Below, in pieces: positions 7,804 to 16,779 of a stretch of 64,000 nt of DNA (position 1 is the stretch's first letter; every line of letters starts with the position of its first letter). The DNA comes from CAZGCA01 sp964524145. GTDB lineage: Bacteria; Hydrogenedentota; CAZGCA01. Below the pieces are notes generated by a model. That model did no database searches, had not been told where the DNA came from, and saw nothing but the letters and a program-made list of their open reading frames with translations. The translations under genes were made by a program, and so were the position numbers. Where the stretch lies: NCBI GenBank assembly GCA_964524145.1, contig CAZGCA010000015.1:20184-84183 (forward strand), read 5' to 3'.

Positions 7804-8784
7804 ATGGCCGACATACTAAGCCAGGACGAAGTTGATCTTCTATTAAGCGCTGTCTCGGAGGAGGGGGCTGAGGTAGGAGAGGAGGAGGAGGCACCCGCCT
7901 TTGAGCACGTCACGGCCCACGATTTCCGGCGTCCTGAACGTGTGTCCAAGGAACAGTTGCGCGGGCTGCAGGGAATCTTTGAGGCGTTTGCGCGCGAGTT
8001 GGGTGTTGCACTGCCCGGGTATCTTCGAACAGCGACGCGGGTCGAGCTGAGTTCTATCGACCAACTGACGTACGATATGTTTGTTCTCTCCGTAGCACGC
8101 CCGACCGCATTGAGCGTCATTTCGATGGCTCCGATGGAGGGCAACGCGTTACTGGAGATCGGTCCGTCTCTCGTCTTTCCGATAGTTGACAGGCTTCTCG
8201 GCGGTCGCGGCATACAGATCTCAGAACCGCGTCCGCTCACCGAGATAGAGGAGCGGCTTGTCCTGAGGATCATCCACCTCGTGATAGACTGTCTTGCCAG
8301 AGCATGGCGGCAGCTGATCAGCCTCGAACTGAAGGTCGTGGCTCAGGAAAGCGACCCTTTGATTGTGCAGATCGTGGGTGGGAGCGAGATGGTTATTCTG
8401 GTGACCTTCGAGCTTCACGTGGCCGAGGTGACGGGCACGCTTAATCTGTGCGTACCGCTGCTGACGATCTCGGCGGTTCTCGACAAGATCGGTGCCCAGG
8501 GGAAGTACGGTGTTGTACGTCCAAAAGGGCAGGCTGCCGAGAGGGCGGCTCTGAGACTCAGGGAGGCCGTCCACAACGTCAGCGTGGGCGTGGATGCGTG
8601 CATTGGCAGCGCTGTGATCTCCGTTCGAGACCTGATGGAGCTACAGGTTGGCGACATACTGCAGCTCGATACAAGTGTGCGTGATCATGTGGAAGTGCGA
8701 GTGGGCAACATGCCAAAGTTTCTGGGCAAACCCGGCAAAGTCGGCAACAAAAGCGCAGTGCAGATTGTGGGACATGTTGGATGA
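7804..8784 (+). CDS. fliM: Flagellar motor switch protein FliM
   Basis: A 326-residue protein of normal FliM length. It has the N-terminal CheY-P-binding peptide (LSQDEVDLLL), an acidic linker (residues 20-32), the middle CheC-like domain (ITYDMF-type segment at SIDQLTYDMFVLSV; IGPSLVFPIVDRLLGG) and a C-terminal SpoA domain (VGVDACIGSAVISVRDLMEL...LQLD). FliM sits in the C-ring and couples CheY binding to rotor direction. GGGAGGCGGGACT precedes the ATG. It heads a co-directional run through fliN and fliA. Confidence 0.96.
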   Translation: MADILSQDEVDLLLSAVSEEGAEVGEEEEAPAFEHVTAHDFRRPERVSKEQLRGLQGIFEAFARELGVALPGYLRTATRVELSSIDQLTYDMFVLSVARPTALSVISMAPMEGNALLEIGPSLVFPIVDRLLGGRGIQISEPRPLTEIEERLVLRIIHLVIDCLARAWRQLISLELKVVAQESDPLIVQIVGGSEMVILVTFELHVAEVTGTLNLCVPLLTISAVLDKIGAQGKYGVVRPKGQAAERAALRLREAVHNVSVGVDACIGSAVISVRDLMELQVGDILQLDTSVRDHVEVRVGNMPKFLGKPGKVGNKSAVQIVGHVG

Positions 8785-8837
8785 GCCGTCTGATCCGTAA
8801 AGGGTGAGTTTGCACCAAGAAGGAATGTGACATAGTC

Positions 8838-9254
8838 ATGAGCGAAGAGCCCGAACTTATGAGCGAAGAACCCGAAACACCCGTTCAGGCAGCAGAGGAC
8901 CAAGAAACAGGTCAGCAGGAAGAACCATTGATGACGGATGCGGAGCAGGTGCCGGAGACTGAGACGCCAAGCCCGGACAGATCGCAGCGCGGCACGGAGA
9001 ACCTGGACGTTGTCCTCGATCTCGAGCTGACAGCGGCGGCCCTGCTGGGTGGTGTCGAGATGCAACTCGGACAGATACTATCACTCACGCCCGGTTCGAT
9101 AATCGAGATGGATAGGCCTGTCGACGAGCCTATAGATCTGCTCGTCAACGACAAACTTGTAGCGCGTGGAGAAGTCGTCGTAGTCGATGAGAAGTTCGGT
9201 GTCCGCATAACCGAGGTTGTGAGCACGCAGGAACGAATCGAGCTTCTGAAGTAG
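8838..9254 (+). CDS. fliN: Flagellar motor switch protein FliN
   Basis: A 138-residue protein: an acidic, low-complexity N-terminal ~55 residues, then a SpoA (surface presentation of antigens) domain. Typical FliN signatures are VVLDLELTAAALLGGVEMQL, LTPGSIIEMDRPVDEPIDLL and VNDKLVARGEVVVVDEKFGV. FliN polymerises in the C-ring below FliM. The first 14 codons contain a 21-base tandem duplication (ATGAGCGAAGA... twice), giving two possible ATG starts, 8838 and 8859; AAGGA lies 14 bases before the first. It is a short FliN without the CheC-like part of FliY. Confidence 0.94.
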   Translation: MSEEPELMSEEPETPVQAAEDQETGQQEEPLMTDAEQVPETETPSPDRSQRGTENLDVVLDLELTAAALLGGVEMQLGQILSLTPGSIIEMDRPVDEPIDLLVNDKLVARGEVVVVDEKFGVRITEVVSTQERIELLK

Positions 9255-9296
9255 GAAGACGGCCTGGCAACCAGGATTCCGCAAAGGTCAAGAGAG

Positions 9297-10073
9297 TTGG
9301 CTTCTGGCACCAAAGTAAAGAGTCCGGAGAGGGTATCCGAGGAGACTCTTTGGGAGCGGTACAAGCGGTACGGGGACGAACAAGCCAGGGAACTGCTGCT
9401 CGTCCAGAACCTCGACCTGGTGAAGTACCTTGCGGGCCGGATGGCCATTCACGTCCCTTCGACGGTGGCAGAGGACGATCTGATAGGATGGGGTGTTCTG
9501 GGATTGCTCGACGCGGTGGATAAGTACGATCCTTCACAGAAGATAAAGTTCCGAACGTACGCTTCGTTCAGGGTCAAAGGCTCGATGCTGGACGAGATTC
9601 GGTCATTGGACTGGGCACCTCGGTCGCTTCGCCATAGAATGAGGGAAGTCGAAGCGGCCGCAAGCGATCTCAGACGGGAATTCGGCAGAGAACCTAGTCA
9701 GGAACAAGTGGCGAGAAGGGCAGACATTACAATCGAGCAGTTGAGCAAGATACTCGCGCAAGCCAAGGAGGCGTCCCTCGTTTCATTGGACGAGGCACAT
9801 CGAACCGAGGACGGTGACGAGTACCGCACCGGCGACCTTGCAGCGGATTCTGGGGTATCGTCCCCGTTCGACACAGTTGTCAAGGCTGAAGTCGTAGAAA
9901 AGATGAGCAGTGCTATTGCCGATTTGCCTGAGTCACAGCGCAAGGTCATACACCTTTACTACTACGAGGAGCTCACCCTCAAAGAGATCGGGGCCGTTCT
10001 GGGGGTCTCGGAATCCCGGATTTGTCAGATACACAAGGAAGCTGTCAAGAGCTTGAAGCAGGTCATGGTGTGA
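9297..10073 (+). CDS. fliA: Sigma-28 (FliA/WhiG-type) RNA polymerase sigma factor
   Basis: A 258-residue sigma-70 family member with the FliA layout. Region 2 reads DLIGWGVLGLLDAVDKYDP and KFRTYASFRVKGSMLDEIR, followed by the FliA-typical DWAPRSLRHR. Region 3 is EFGREPSQEQVARRADITIE and region 4 is LPESQRKVIHLYYYEELTLK...LGVSESRICQIHKEA. FliA directs late flagellar and chemotaxis genes. The only plausible initiator is TTG at 9297, preceded by AAAGG; an alternative start upstream cannot be excluded. No FlgM-like anti-sigma gene is visible in this window. Confidence 0.93.
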   Translation: MASGTKVKSPERVSEETLWERYKRYGDEQARELLLVQNLDLVKYLAGRMAIHVPSTVAEDDLIGWGVLGLLDAVDKYDPSQKIKFRTYASFRVKGSMLDEIRSLDWAPRSLRHRMREVEAAASDLRREFGREPSQEQVARRADITIEQLSKILAQAKEASLVSLDEAHRTEDGDEYRTGDLAADSGVSSPFDTVVKAEVVEKMSSAIADLPESQRKVIHLYYYEELTLKEIGAVLGVSESRICQIHKEAVKSLKQVMV

Positions 10074-10097
10074 GACGGCCCTGGAGGATGCCGGGCG

Positions 10098-10448
10098 GTG
10101 TCGCCACAACCTACTGACATACAGTCGATCGCGGGCAGGCTGCTAACCGCCGAACGCATACAGCGGCTTCACGATCAGCAGATGTTGCTCAATCAGCAGA
10201 GGACCGCCGTTGCAGGTGAAGACGAAAGTACAAAAGGCGAGTCGCATGTCGCCGACACGAAGCAGACCGAGAATGAACGAATCCGCGAGATGCAACGGCG
10301 CGAGCCGTACGGCGGTCGCCGACGAAGGCGCAAGAGACGTAAGGGGAAAGGTGAGGAGCCGGAAGACAGCTCGCTTCCCGAGAGCGAAGAGGGGAAGCAG
10401 CGCGGTTCCGAAACGGGCGAAGGACAGCATCTGGACGTGACAATCTGA
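10098..10448 (+). CDS. Small highly charged protein in the flagellar block
   Basis: A 116-residue protein starting with GTG, with GGAGG 11 bases upstream. The N-terminal third is helical (IAGRLLTAERIQRLHDQQML). The middle holds a strongly basic patch (GGRRRRRKRRKGKG), and the C-terminus is acidic and probably disordered. It has no membrane span. Position between fliA and the DUF6115-like gene, with short spacers on both sides, suggests a flagellar accessory role. I do not recognise a family. Confidence 0.6.
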   Translation: MSPQPTDIQSIAGRLLTAERIQRLHDQQMLLNQQRTAVAGEDESTKGESHVADTKQTENERIREMQRREPYGGRRRRRKRRKGKGEEPEDSSLPESEEGKQRGSETGEGQHLDVTI

Positions 10449-10458
10449 GAGCCATAAC

Positions 10459-11091
10459 ATGCCGATAATAAATGCTGCGACCTTAAGAATTGTGTTGGGA
10501 ATTAGCATTGTCTGCGCAATAGCGATCATCTTTTACGTGATGTACCGCGTGTTGCGCTCAGCCTACGAAAGGCGACCGCTCTCGTTCGACGAAGAGGACG
10601 CCCTGCCCACGCCTGCGACAGACGTGTCCGTGCACTCTGAGAACACCGAACAGCTCGTTTCCGTTTTGCGTGAACTCATCGGTGAGCAACGCGAGTTGAG
10701 CCGTCACCTGACGGAAGTGCTCGAGAAGAAGACCATCGAGGTAAGACGTCTGTTGCGTGATGCGGACAAGAAGATCGAGATGCTGGAACAACACTCCCCG
10801 CGAGAGCGTGTGAAGCCGCAGGTGTCCGTGCTCCAAACCGAGGGGACCGACAGGGAGTCCGGCCCCGCTACCACCGCTCGAGCGCGAGAAGAAAGGGAGG
10901 CGTTGCTTGGTGTCCTCAGGTCACCTGCACCTGCGGGTTCGCAGGGGTTGCGAGAGCTCGCGAGCGAAGAGAAGATCCGCCGCGTTTACGAGCTGGCCGA
11001 TAGCGGTATGAGTATTCATCGTATCGCGCAGCAGATGAGCATCGGCAAAGGCGAAATCAAACTGATCTTGAGCCTTCGCAAGGGGGCCTGA
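10459..11091 (+). CDS. DUF6115/DUF2802-like flagellar-cluster protein: TM anchor, coiled coil, HTH tail
   Basis: A 210-residue protein with one N-terminal membrane span (IVLGISIVCAIAIIFYVMY, residues 10-28) and a charged coiled-coil region (about 60-115, ELIGEQRELSRHLTEVLEKK). After a variable linker comes a C-terminal helix-turn-helix-like segment (KIRRVYELADSGMSIHRIAQ then GKGEIKLILSL). This architecture matches small proteins found in flagellar operons of several phyla (DUF6115/DUF2802); their role is not established. It begins 10 bases after the preceding gene and is followed 3 bases later by the FliK-like gene, so it is certainly in the operon. Confidence 0.75.
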   Translation: MPIINAATLRIVLGISIVCAIAIIFYVMYRVLRSAYERRPLSFDEEDALPTPATDVSVHSENTEQLVSVLRELIGEQRELSRHLTEVLEKKTIEVRRLLRDADKKIEMLEQHSPRERVKPQVSVLQTEGTDRESGPATTARAREEREALLGVLRSPAPAGSQGLRELASEEKIRRVYELADSGMSIHRIAQQMSIGKGEIKLILSLRKGA

Positions 11092-11094
11092 ACC

Positions 11095-12357
11095 TTGTCT
11101 GAGATCGGCCCCGTCGGTCCGTCCATTCCTCTACAGAGCGACTCGCATGGTGTGAAATTCCTCGGTAAGCTTTCCCCGGGCGACATTGTCGAGGGGCACG
11201 TCGTAAAAGCCGACTCGAGCGGCGTAGTAGTGAATTTCCGAGGCACAAGCGTCATCGTGTCAGGTAACGTATCGGCGCAGGCAGGCGAATCGGTTATCGC
11301 CGAGGTTATTCAAAACGGGGACGAGTTGCTGTTGAAGCTGCTGCCGTCGGCGACCTCCGGTTCGGACTCGGCGGCGCTGCCGGGCCAACAGGGTGTGGGT
11401 GAGAACCTCGGCGCGACGCTTCGGAACCTTGGCGTGGAAATGACGCCTCAGACGCTGGCCGCCGCCACAGAGCTTGTGAAGGCCGGCATACCGGTAACGG
11501 CCGAGACGGTGAACGGGTTGGCGATGCTTTTGTACGGCACGTCCTCGCTTGGCGAGCAGATGGGCCAACTGGCATCCCTGCTGGCGGGTCTCGTTGGCGA
11601 TCTCGGCAAGGATTACGCTGCCCGTGTGCTCGAGCGGTTCCCTGTGCAACTTGCACAGGTGCTGCTCGGCTCGGATGTCGAGGCGCTCGCGAACGAGATA
11701 GCGTCGTACCTGCGCGATTCGGGCATCTTTGCAGAGGCAAAGCTGGCAGCGCTCCTGGGGAGAGGCTCGGAAGGAGCGCTGGAAACGATACTCGCGCGCG
11801 ACCTGAAATGGTTGATGTTGAAGTTGCGGGGCGAGATGAGAGAGAACTCGGCGCTGCGGGCGCTGCTGACCGAAACTGGACAATTATCAGAGTTCCAAGA
11901 ACGCAACCAGACCATCCTCGATATGATAACGGGCCAGCAGATACAGAATCTCAGGTTTCCGCACGAAACATACCTCTTCTTCGAGCTCCCGTTGCCTGAA
12001 GAGACCGGCCTTGAGAAAGCGCGTGTGGAGTTCTTCTTCAAACGGCGCCGGAGTGGAGAGCCGGTTGACCCGAAGAACGTCACGGTCGCCATCCGTGTCA
12101 ACACGTCGCGGCTCGGCGCACTCAACAGCCTGCTCACCGTTGTCAACGGCATTTTGAGTTGCCAGTTCTCTGCGGGCCGGGATGAGGTGAGTGATATGGT
12201 CAACGCGCGTGCGGGCGAGTTGAAAGAGGCTTTCGAGAAGACAGCGTTCGTCGTTTCGGACATAAGCTGTCGGACGCGGGCTACGCAGGAACGACCGGAC
12301 GCACCGGTCGAACCGGCTAAACCGCCTGCATCGTCGCGTGTGGATCTGAAGGCGTAA
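11095..12357 (+). CDS. FliK-like flagellar hook-length control protein
   Basis: A 420-residue protein starting with TTG and preceded by AAGGGGG. The N-terminal part (residues 20-80: LSPGDIVEGHVVKADSSGVV and VIAEVIQNGDELLLKLLP) resembles the beta-rich repeat at the start of FliK-type proteins. The C-terminal part (about 290-400: RFPHETYLFFELPLPEETG, VTVAIRVNTSRLGALNSLL, FSAGRDEVSDMVNARAGELK) resembles the Flg_hook domain, where 'LG' precedes an amphipathic strand pair. FliK measures hook length and triggers the FlhB specificity switch. The next gene encodes an FlhB C-terminal paralogue, which agrees. Similarity is at pattern level, so the family name is probable rather than certain. Confidence 0.7.
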   Translation: MSEIGPVGPSIPLQSDSHGVKFLGKLSPGDIVEGHVVKADSSGVVVNFRGTSVIVSGNVSAQAGESVIAEVIQNGDELLLKLLPSATSGSDSAALPGQQGVGENLGATLRNLGVEMTPQTLAAATELVKAGIPVTAETVNGLAMLLYGTSSLGEQMGQLASLLAGLVGDLGKDYAARVLERFPVQLAQVLLGSDVEALANEIASYLRDSGIFAEAKLAALLGRGSEGALETILARDLKWLMLKLRGEMRENSALRALLTETGQLSEFQERNQTILDMITGQQIQNLRFPHETYLFFELPLPEETGLEKARVEFFFKRRRSGEPVDPKNVTVAIRVNTSRLGALNSLLTVVNGILSCQFSAGRDEVSDMVNARAGELKEAFEKTAFVVSDISCRTRATQERPDAPVEPAKPPASSRVDLKA

Positions 12358-12359
12358 CG

Positions 12360-12707
12360 ATGGAAGACAACCTCACCGACAAACAGCGTGACGCACTCAG
12401 GAAATGGGCCGTTGCTCTCGAGTACGACCAGGAAGAAGATGGTGCGCCGAGAGTAACGGCAAGGGGCAGCGGGTACATAGCAGAGAAGATAATCAAGATC
12501 GCCGAGGAACACGGCGTCCCCATCTATGAGGACCCGGACCTGGTGCAGTTCTTGTCGAAACTCGATATTGATCGCGAGATACCAGTCGAGCTATATCGTG
12601 CGGTAGCCGAAGTTCTCGCGTTCGTGTATCGCCTCAACAGCGAAGCTTCCACCGTCAAACCGGCCGGGAACAGATCGGGCGGTAGCGGTGTTACGGGTAC
12701 CGGATGA
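12360..12707 (+). CDS. FlhB C-terminal-domain paralogue (EscU/YscU/HrcU family, YlqH/FhlX-type)
   Basis: A 115-residue protein matching only the cytoplasmic switch domain of FlhB: RKWAVALEYDQEEDGAPRVT, GYIAEKIIKIAEEHGVPIYE, then LDIDREIPVELYRAVAEVLA. Such stand-alone paralogues lack the membrane part and usually the NPTH autocleavage site. That site is absent here (VTARGSG occupies the region). They are found in flagellar operons; YlqH in Bacillus is the reference case. The start follows the upstream stop by 2 bases, so translation is probably coupled. Confidence 0.85.
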   Translation: MEDNLTDKQRDALRKWAVALEYDQEEDGAPRVTARGSGYIAEKIIKIAEEHGVPIYEDPDLVQFLSKLDIDREIPVELYRAVAEVLAFVYRLNSEASTVKPAGNRSGGSGVTGTG

Positions 12708-12732
12708 ACGCACGCCAGGAGGATGTAGGCAT

Positions 12733-13356
12733 ATGGAATTGATCGTTGATGGCGAATTAAACCCTGTTTCCGTTCCTGAGGGCGCGACTGTCGCCGACGT
12801 GTTGCACCTTGCCGACGAGCAACTCAGCCAGGCGAGCCGAATGATAGTCTCTATTAGAATCGACGGGGAGCAGCTTCCGGCTGATCGTCTCTCCGAGTAC
12901 CAACCTCGCGACGTGAGTTCGGTTGAGAGGATAGAGATTGGCAGCCAGCCCGTTCAAGAAATAACGCAGGGGGCGATTGGTCAGCTCGAGACGAGCTTGC
13001 CCGACCTCAGCAGAACCATCACCGAACTGTCTGCCACGTTCCAGCAGGGCGATACGGAACATGCCATAAAGGTCCTGCCGCGAGTGCTCGACGTATGGCT
13101 TGCGGCAGTCGAGACCGAACGCACGCTTGGCTCGATACTTGGCGCTGATTTCTCGTCGATCGAGGTGAACGGCCAACCGGTAAACTCTCTGCACGAAGCA
13201 CTGAATGAGGAACTCGGCAAAGCAACCTCCGCGCTCGAAAGTGAGGACTACGTGTTGCTGGCCGACCTTCTCGAACACGAGCTGGCACCACGAATAAGGA
13301 CAGAACTGAAGATCGTTGCTTGTCTGAAAGACTTGGCGCAGCGTACATTGTCCTGA
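12733..13356 (+). CDS. Unknown protein with beta-grasp-like N-terminus at end of flagellar block
   Basis: A 207-residue protein. GGAGGA stands 9 bases before the ATG at 12733. The first ~75 residues (MELIVDGELNPVSVPEGATV then ADVLHLADEQ) look like a ThiS/ubiquitin-type beta-grasp opening, with PEGATVADVL as the key feature. The rest is predicted helical (TRTITELSATFQQGDTEHAI; EALNEELGKATSALESEDYV). It is co-directional with the flagellar genes and likely acts in that context. No enzyme motif is visible. Confidence 0.65.
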   Translation: MELIVDGELNPVSVPEGATVADVLHLADEQLSQASRMIVSIRIDGEQLPADRLSEYQPRDVSSVERIEIGSQPVQEITQGAIGQLETSLPDLSRTITELSATFQQGDTEHAIKVLPRVLDVWLAAVETERTLGSILGADFSSIEVNGQPVNSLHEALNEELGKATSALESEDYVLLADLLEHELAPRIRTELKIVACLKDLAQRTLS

Positions 13357-13370
13357 GTTCCTGTAACAGT

Positions 13371-16300
13371 ATGACCTCAAATCGCAATCTGAAGATCCTC
13401 ACGTTCAACTGGCACGAGCCGTACATCTGCTTGCTGGCCTACACCGGCTACAGGATATTCGTCGTCGAGCCCGATCATGCCGGCGGCAGGCGGCGCTGGG
13501 ACACCCGAATGCGTTCCGTGCCCGAGAACGTCACCATAGTGCCGGACAACGTCTGGGAACACGACCTCGAGTCCGGAGCATACGACCTTGCACTATGCCA
13601 TAACATGACGGACCTGCCGGCAGTCGCAAGTTCCCCGATACCGAAGATACTTGTCTTCCACAACAAGCTGACCACGTCTCTGGCGCTGGGCGACCTCGAG
13701 CAGACGCCGCAGGAGTACCGGCGCTCGCTCGACCCGCTGTTTGAGAAGTTCCCGGAGCTTCGGTTCGTGGCGATCTCGGAATCGAAGAAAGCCGACTGGG
13801 ACCTGCCGGCGACGGTCATACCCCCGGGGATAGACATCAGCACGTACGGCGGGTATCGAGGCGACGTTCCAAAAGTGTTGACAATCGGCAACCTGTTAAA
13901 GGAGCGGGACCTAATGATGGGATACTCCCATCAGGAACAGATACTGCGAGGTATTCCTGCCACGGTTCTGGGGTGGAACCCTTCGATTCCCGGCTCGATG
14001 CTTTCCGACGGCTTCGACGATCTCCGCGAACACTATCGAAGCCATAGGGTCTACCTTAACACCACCGTGGACGGCAAAGAAGACGGGTACAATCTTGCCA
14101 TGCTCGAAGCGATGGCCACCGGGATGCCTGTCGTATCGACATTCAATTCGACCTCTCCCCTGACGGACGGTAAGGATGGGTATGTCTCGAATGACTTCAA
14201 CGACCTGCATAAGAGGATAGAACAGCTGCTCGACGACGCAAAGCTGGCAAGGAAGCTGGGCGAGGCTGGTCGCCGCACCGTTGCCGAGAAGTTCCCGGTC
14301 GACGCGTTCGTTGCGCGGTGGCGCGACGAGATACAGGCCGCCGTCGCCAAGCCAAAGCCGCACGCCCCCGCTCAACAGGCGGTGTCGTACTCGAAGAACG
14401 AACCGCGCAAGATACTGATTGCATACACAGCCAACCCCACAACCACCGGCGCGTACCTCGAGCGCGCACTGCGCAAACGGCATGAAGTCATCTCCTGCGG
14501 ACCCACGATATCCGATGAAGTGCTCAACATGTGGGATATGACGGCCGTCCGGGACAAGGTCTCCCCTCACAACATACCGCTCTCCGACGATCTCAGCATC
14601 GGGGCTGTAGTGAAACGCCTTCCGGAGGAGTTCCGACCGGACCTTTTCGTTTGGGTCGAATCGGGCGTCAACTTCATGCCGACGGACATCGACCGGATCG
14701 AGTGCCTCAAGGCCGCCTACTTCATAGACTCGCATCTCAGCCTGGGCTGGCAGCTCGAATGGGCCGTACACTTCGACTTCGTATTTGTCGCCCAGAGAGA
14801 GTACATACCGCAATTCGAGGGTGCCGGGTGTGCACACGTCCGGTGGCTGCCTCTTGCGTGCGACCCGGAGATACACCGCAAGTACGACCTGCCGAAGCAG
14901 TACCAGGTGGGGTTTGTCGGAAGTGTAACCTCGGTAAACCCGCGACGCAGGCAGTTGCTCGACAGGTTGGCGGCGAAAGTTGACGTGCATGTCGACCGGT
15001 GTTTTCTCAGCGATATGGCGAAGGTGCTCAGCCAGTCTGCCATTGTATTCAACAACGCTGTCAAGAACGACCTCAACATGCGCGTTTTCGAGGCGTTGTC
15101 ATGCGGGTCGCTGTTGTTGACCGACCAGGCGCCGGGAAGCGGACTGGACGGGTTTTTCAAGGACGGCGAGCATCTCGCGGTTTACGATGACGACCAACCG
15201 GCAGAGAAGGCTTTATACTACCTCGAGCACGAGGCGGAGCGCGAAAGGATAGCCGCATACGGGCGACAAGAGGTTCTTGCAAAGCACACGTATGCCCACC
15301 GCGCCGAGACGTTGCTCGATGAGGTGTTCCGCTCGCCGCTCGCCTGCCATACCGCCATTGCGTCGGGCAGCTACAGCAGGCGCGACAGGCTCGAGATCGT
15401 TTCGCTCGTGCCCCAGAACTCGCGCCGCATTCTCGACGTTGGCTGTGCCGCGGGCGAGGTTGGGCGGCGGCTGAAAGAGCTGGGGTTTGCCGAGGTGATA
15501 GGTGTCGAGAAAGATGCCGCGGCGGCCGCGGTTGCGCGTGAAGTCTACGACGAGGTGCATACGGGCGACATCGTGACGGTCGGCCTTCCGTATTCTGACG
15601 GCTATTTCGACACGATCATTTTCGCAGACGTGCTCGAACACCTGGTGGAGCCCGAAACCATTCTGCGGACCATGCGTCGTCTGCTCGCAGACGATGGGAC
15701 CATCGTCGTCAGCCTGCCGAACGTGCGGTTCTGGGGGGTCATAAACAACCTTGTCGAGGGAGCGTGGACGTATACCGACGAGGGTATTCTCGACCGCACC
15801 CATCTCCGGTTCTTCACGCTTCAGGAAGCGACGAAGATGCTCGAGGACGCCGGTTACGAGATCATATCCCGAAGTGCGAACGTGAGCGCGGAGTACTCGC
15901 GTACGAAGCTCGGCGCTGACGGGACCTTCTCGTTCGGACGGGTCACGCTGACGGGACTCTCCGCGGACGAGTTCAGGGATCTCTTCGTCTTCCAGCACAT
16001 CATCACCGCCTCCAAGAAGAGCGATGATCCGCTTGCCAAAGCTGCCAAACTCGTTTCGCGTGGTAATGTCCGCGAAGCGCTCGAAGACGTTGAAGAAGCT
16101 AAAGGCACCATGGACAGTCTGGCTCCCGAAAAGCAGGCGGAACTTCTGGCGTTGGAGGGAAACTGCCGGGCAAAACTGCAGCAACTGGACGACGCCGAAC
16201 GATGCTACTGCGAGGCAATAGAAAAAAGCCCCCGCTACGACCGGGCACACGTCGGTCTCGGCGCGACCTATCTGTTAATGGAACGGTTCGATAAGGCCAA

Positions 16301-16688
16301 ACGGGCGTTCGAAGAAGCGGCTGCAATGAACTCAAACAGCGACGCGGCACTATGCGGTATTGGCGCTTCGTTCTGGGCGATGGGCCAGAAGAAGGAGGCG
16401 ATGGACTTCTTCGCTCGCGCTCTCGACATCAACTTCGAGAACCTCGCCGCTTTGGCCAATCTTGTCCAGTGCGCGTATGAGTTGGACTTGTTGCCGGTGG
16501 CCGAGAAACATCTCACCGACTACGTTTCGTACTATCCTGCGAAGGCGGACATGCTTTTCGTGCTTGCCGGCGTGCTGTTCAGCCGGGGCAAGATCGGTGA
16601 GGCACGCGAGCGGTTGCGAACGCTCCTGATAATCGATCCGCAGCACCAGGACGCCCAGGAGTTGCTCGAGAAGGTCGGGGTGCAGTAA
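13371..16688 (+). CDS. Four-part fusion: glycosyltransferase + CgeB-like glycosyltransferase + SAM methyltransferase + TPR
   Basis: A 1105-residue protein. Part 1 (residues 1-325) is a GT-B glycosyltransferase; its nucleotide-sugar half shows GYNLAMLEAMATGMPVVSTF. Part 2 (345-655) resembles CgeB/DUF3880 glycosyltransferases (YFIDSHLSLGWQLEWAVHFD, NMRVFEALSCGSLLLTDQ, KHTYAHRAETLLDEV). Part 3 (684-835) is a class I methyltransferase with motif I LDVGCAAGEVG and post-motif FADVLEHLVEP. Part 4 (890-1105) has TPRs (AHVGLGATYLLMERFDKAKR). I chose ATG 13371; an in-frame TTG at 13320 lies inside the upstream gene. Fifteen bases after a flagellar gene, it could glycosylate and methylate a surface polymer or flagellin; this is inference. 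Confidence 0.85.
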   Translation: MTSNRNLKILTFNWHEPYICLLAYTGYRIFVVEPDHAGGRRRWDTRMRSVPENVTIVPDNVWEHDLESGAYDLALCHNMTDLPAVASSPIPKILVFHNKLTTSLALGDLEQTPQEYRRSLDPLFEKFPELRFVAISESKKADWDLPATVIPPGIDISTYGGYRGDVPKVLTIGNLLKERDLMMGYSHQEQILRGIPATVLGWNPSIPGSMLSDGFDDLREHYRSHRVYLNTTVDGKEDGYNLAMLEAMATGMPVVSTFNSTSPLTDGKDGYVSNDFNDLHKRIEQLLDDAKLARKLGEAGRRTVAEKFPVDAFVARWRDEIQAAVAKPKPHAPAQQAVSYSKNEPRKILIAYTANPTTTGAYLERALRKRHEVISCGPTISDEVLNMWDMTAVRDKVSPHNIPLSDDLSIGAVVKRLPEEFRPDLFVWVESGVNFMPTDIDRIECLKAAYFIDSHLSLGWQLEWAVHFDFVFVAQREYIPQFEGAGCAHVRWLPLACDPEIHRKYDLPKQYQVGFVGSVTSVNPRRRQLLDRLAAKVDVHVDRCFLSDMAKVLSQSAIVFNNAVKNDLNMRVFEALSCGSLLLTDQAPGSGLDGFFKDGEHLAVYDDDQPAEKALYYLEHEAERERIAAYGRQEVLAKHTYAHRAETLLDEVFRSPLACHTAIASGSYSRRDRLEIVSLVPQNSRRILDVGCAAGEVGRRLKELGFAEVIGVEKDAAAAAVAREVYDEVHTGDIVTVGLPYSDGYFDTIIFADVLEHLVEPETILRTMRRLLADDGTIVVSLPNVRFWGVINNLVEGAWTYTDEGILDRTHLRFFTLQEATKMLEDAGYEIISRSANVSAEYSRTKLGADGTFSFGRVTLTGLSADEFRDLFVFQHIITASKKSDDPLAKAAKLVSRGNVREALEDVEEAKGTMDSLAPEKQAELLALEGNCRAKLQQLDDAERCYCEAIEKSPRYDRAHVGLGATYLLMERFDKAKRAFEEAAAMNSNSDAALCGIGASFWAMGQKKEAMDFFARALDINFENLAALANLVQCAYELDLLPVAEKHLTDYVSYYPAKADMLFVLAGVLFSRGKIGEARERLRTLLIIDPQHQDAQELLEKVGVQ

Positions 16689-16779
16689 CCAGGCGATATG
16701 TTGTTACGGTGTGTATGATCTCGTGTCGAGTCCACATGCCGTGCAGAGATCGGTAACGCAACAAGGAGGGTGTTGGATC

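Noticed and set aside
13320..13370. TTG start for the four-part fusion
   Set aside because: It overlaps the preceding gene and adds a non-homologous leader; ATG 13371 begins right before a typical glycosyltransferase strand, though no strong ribosome site is seen for either.
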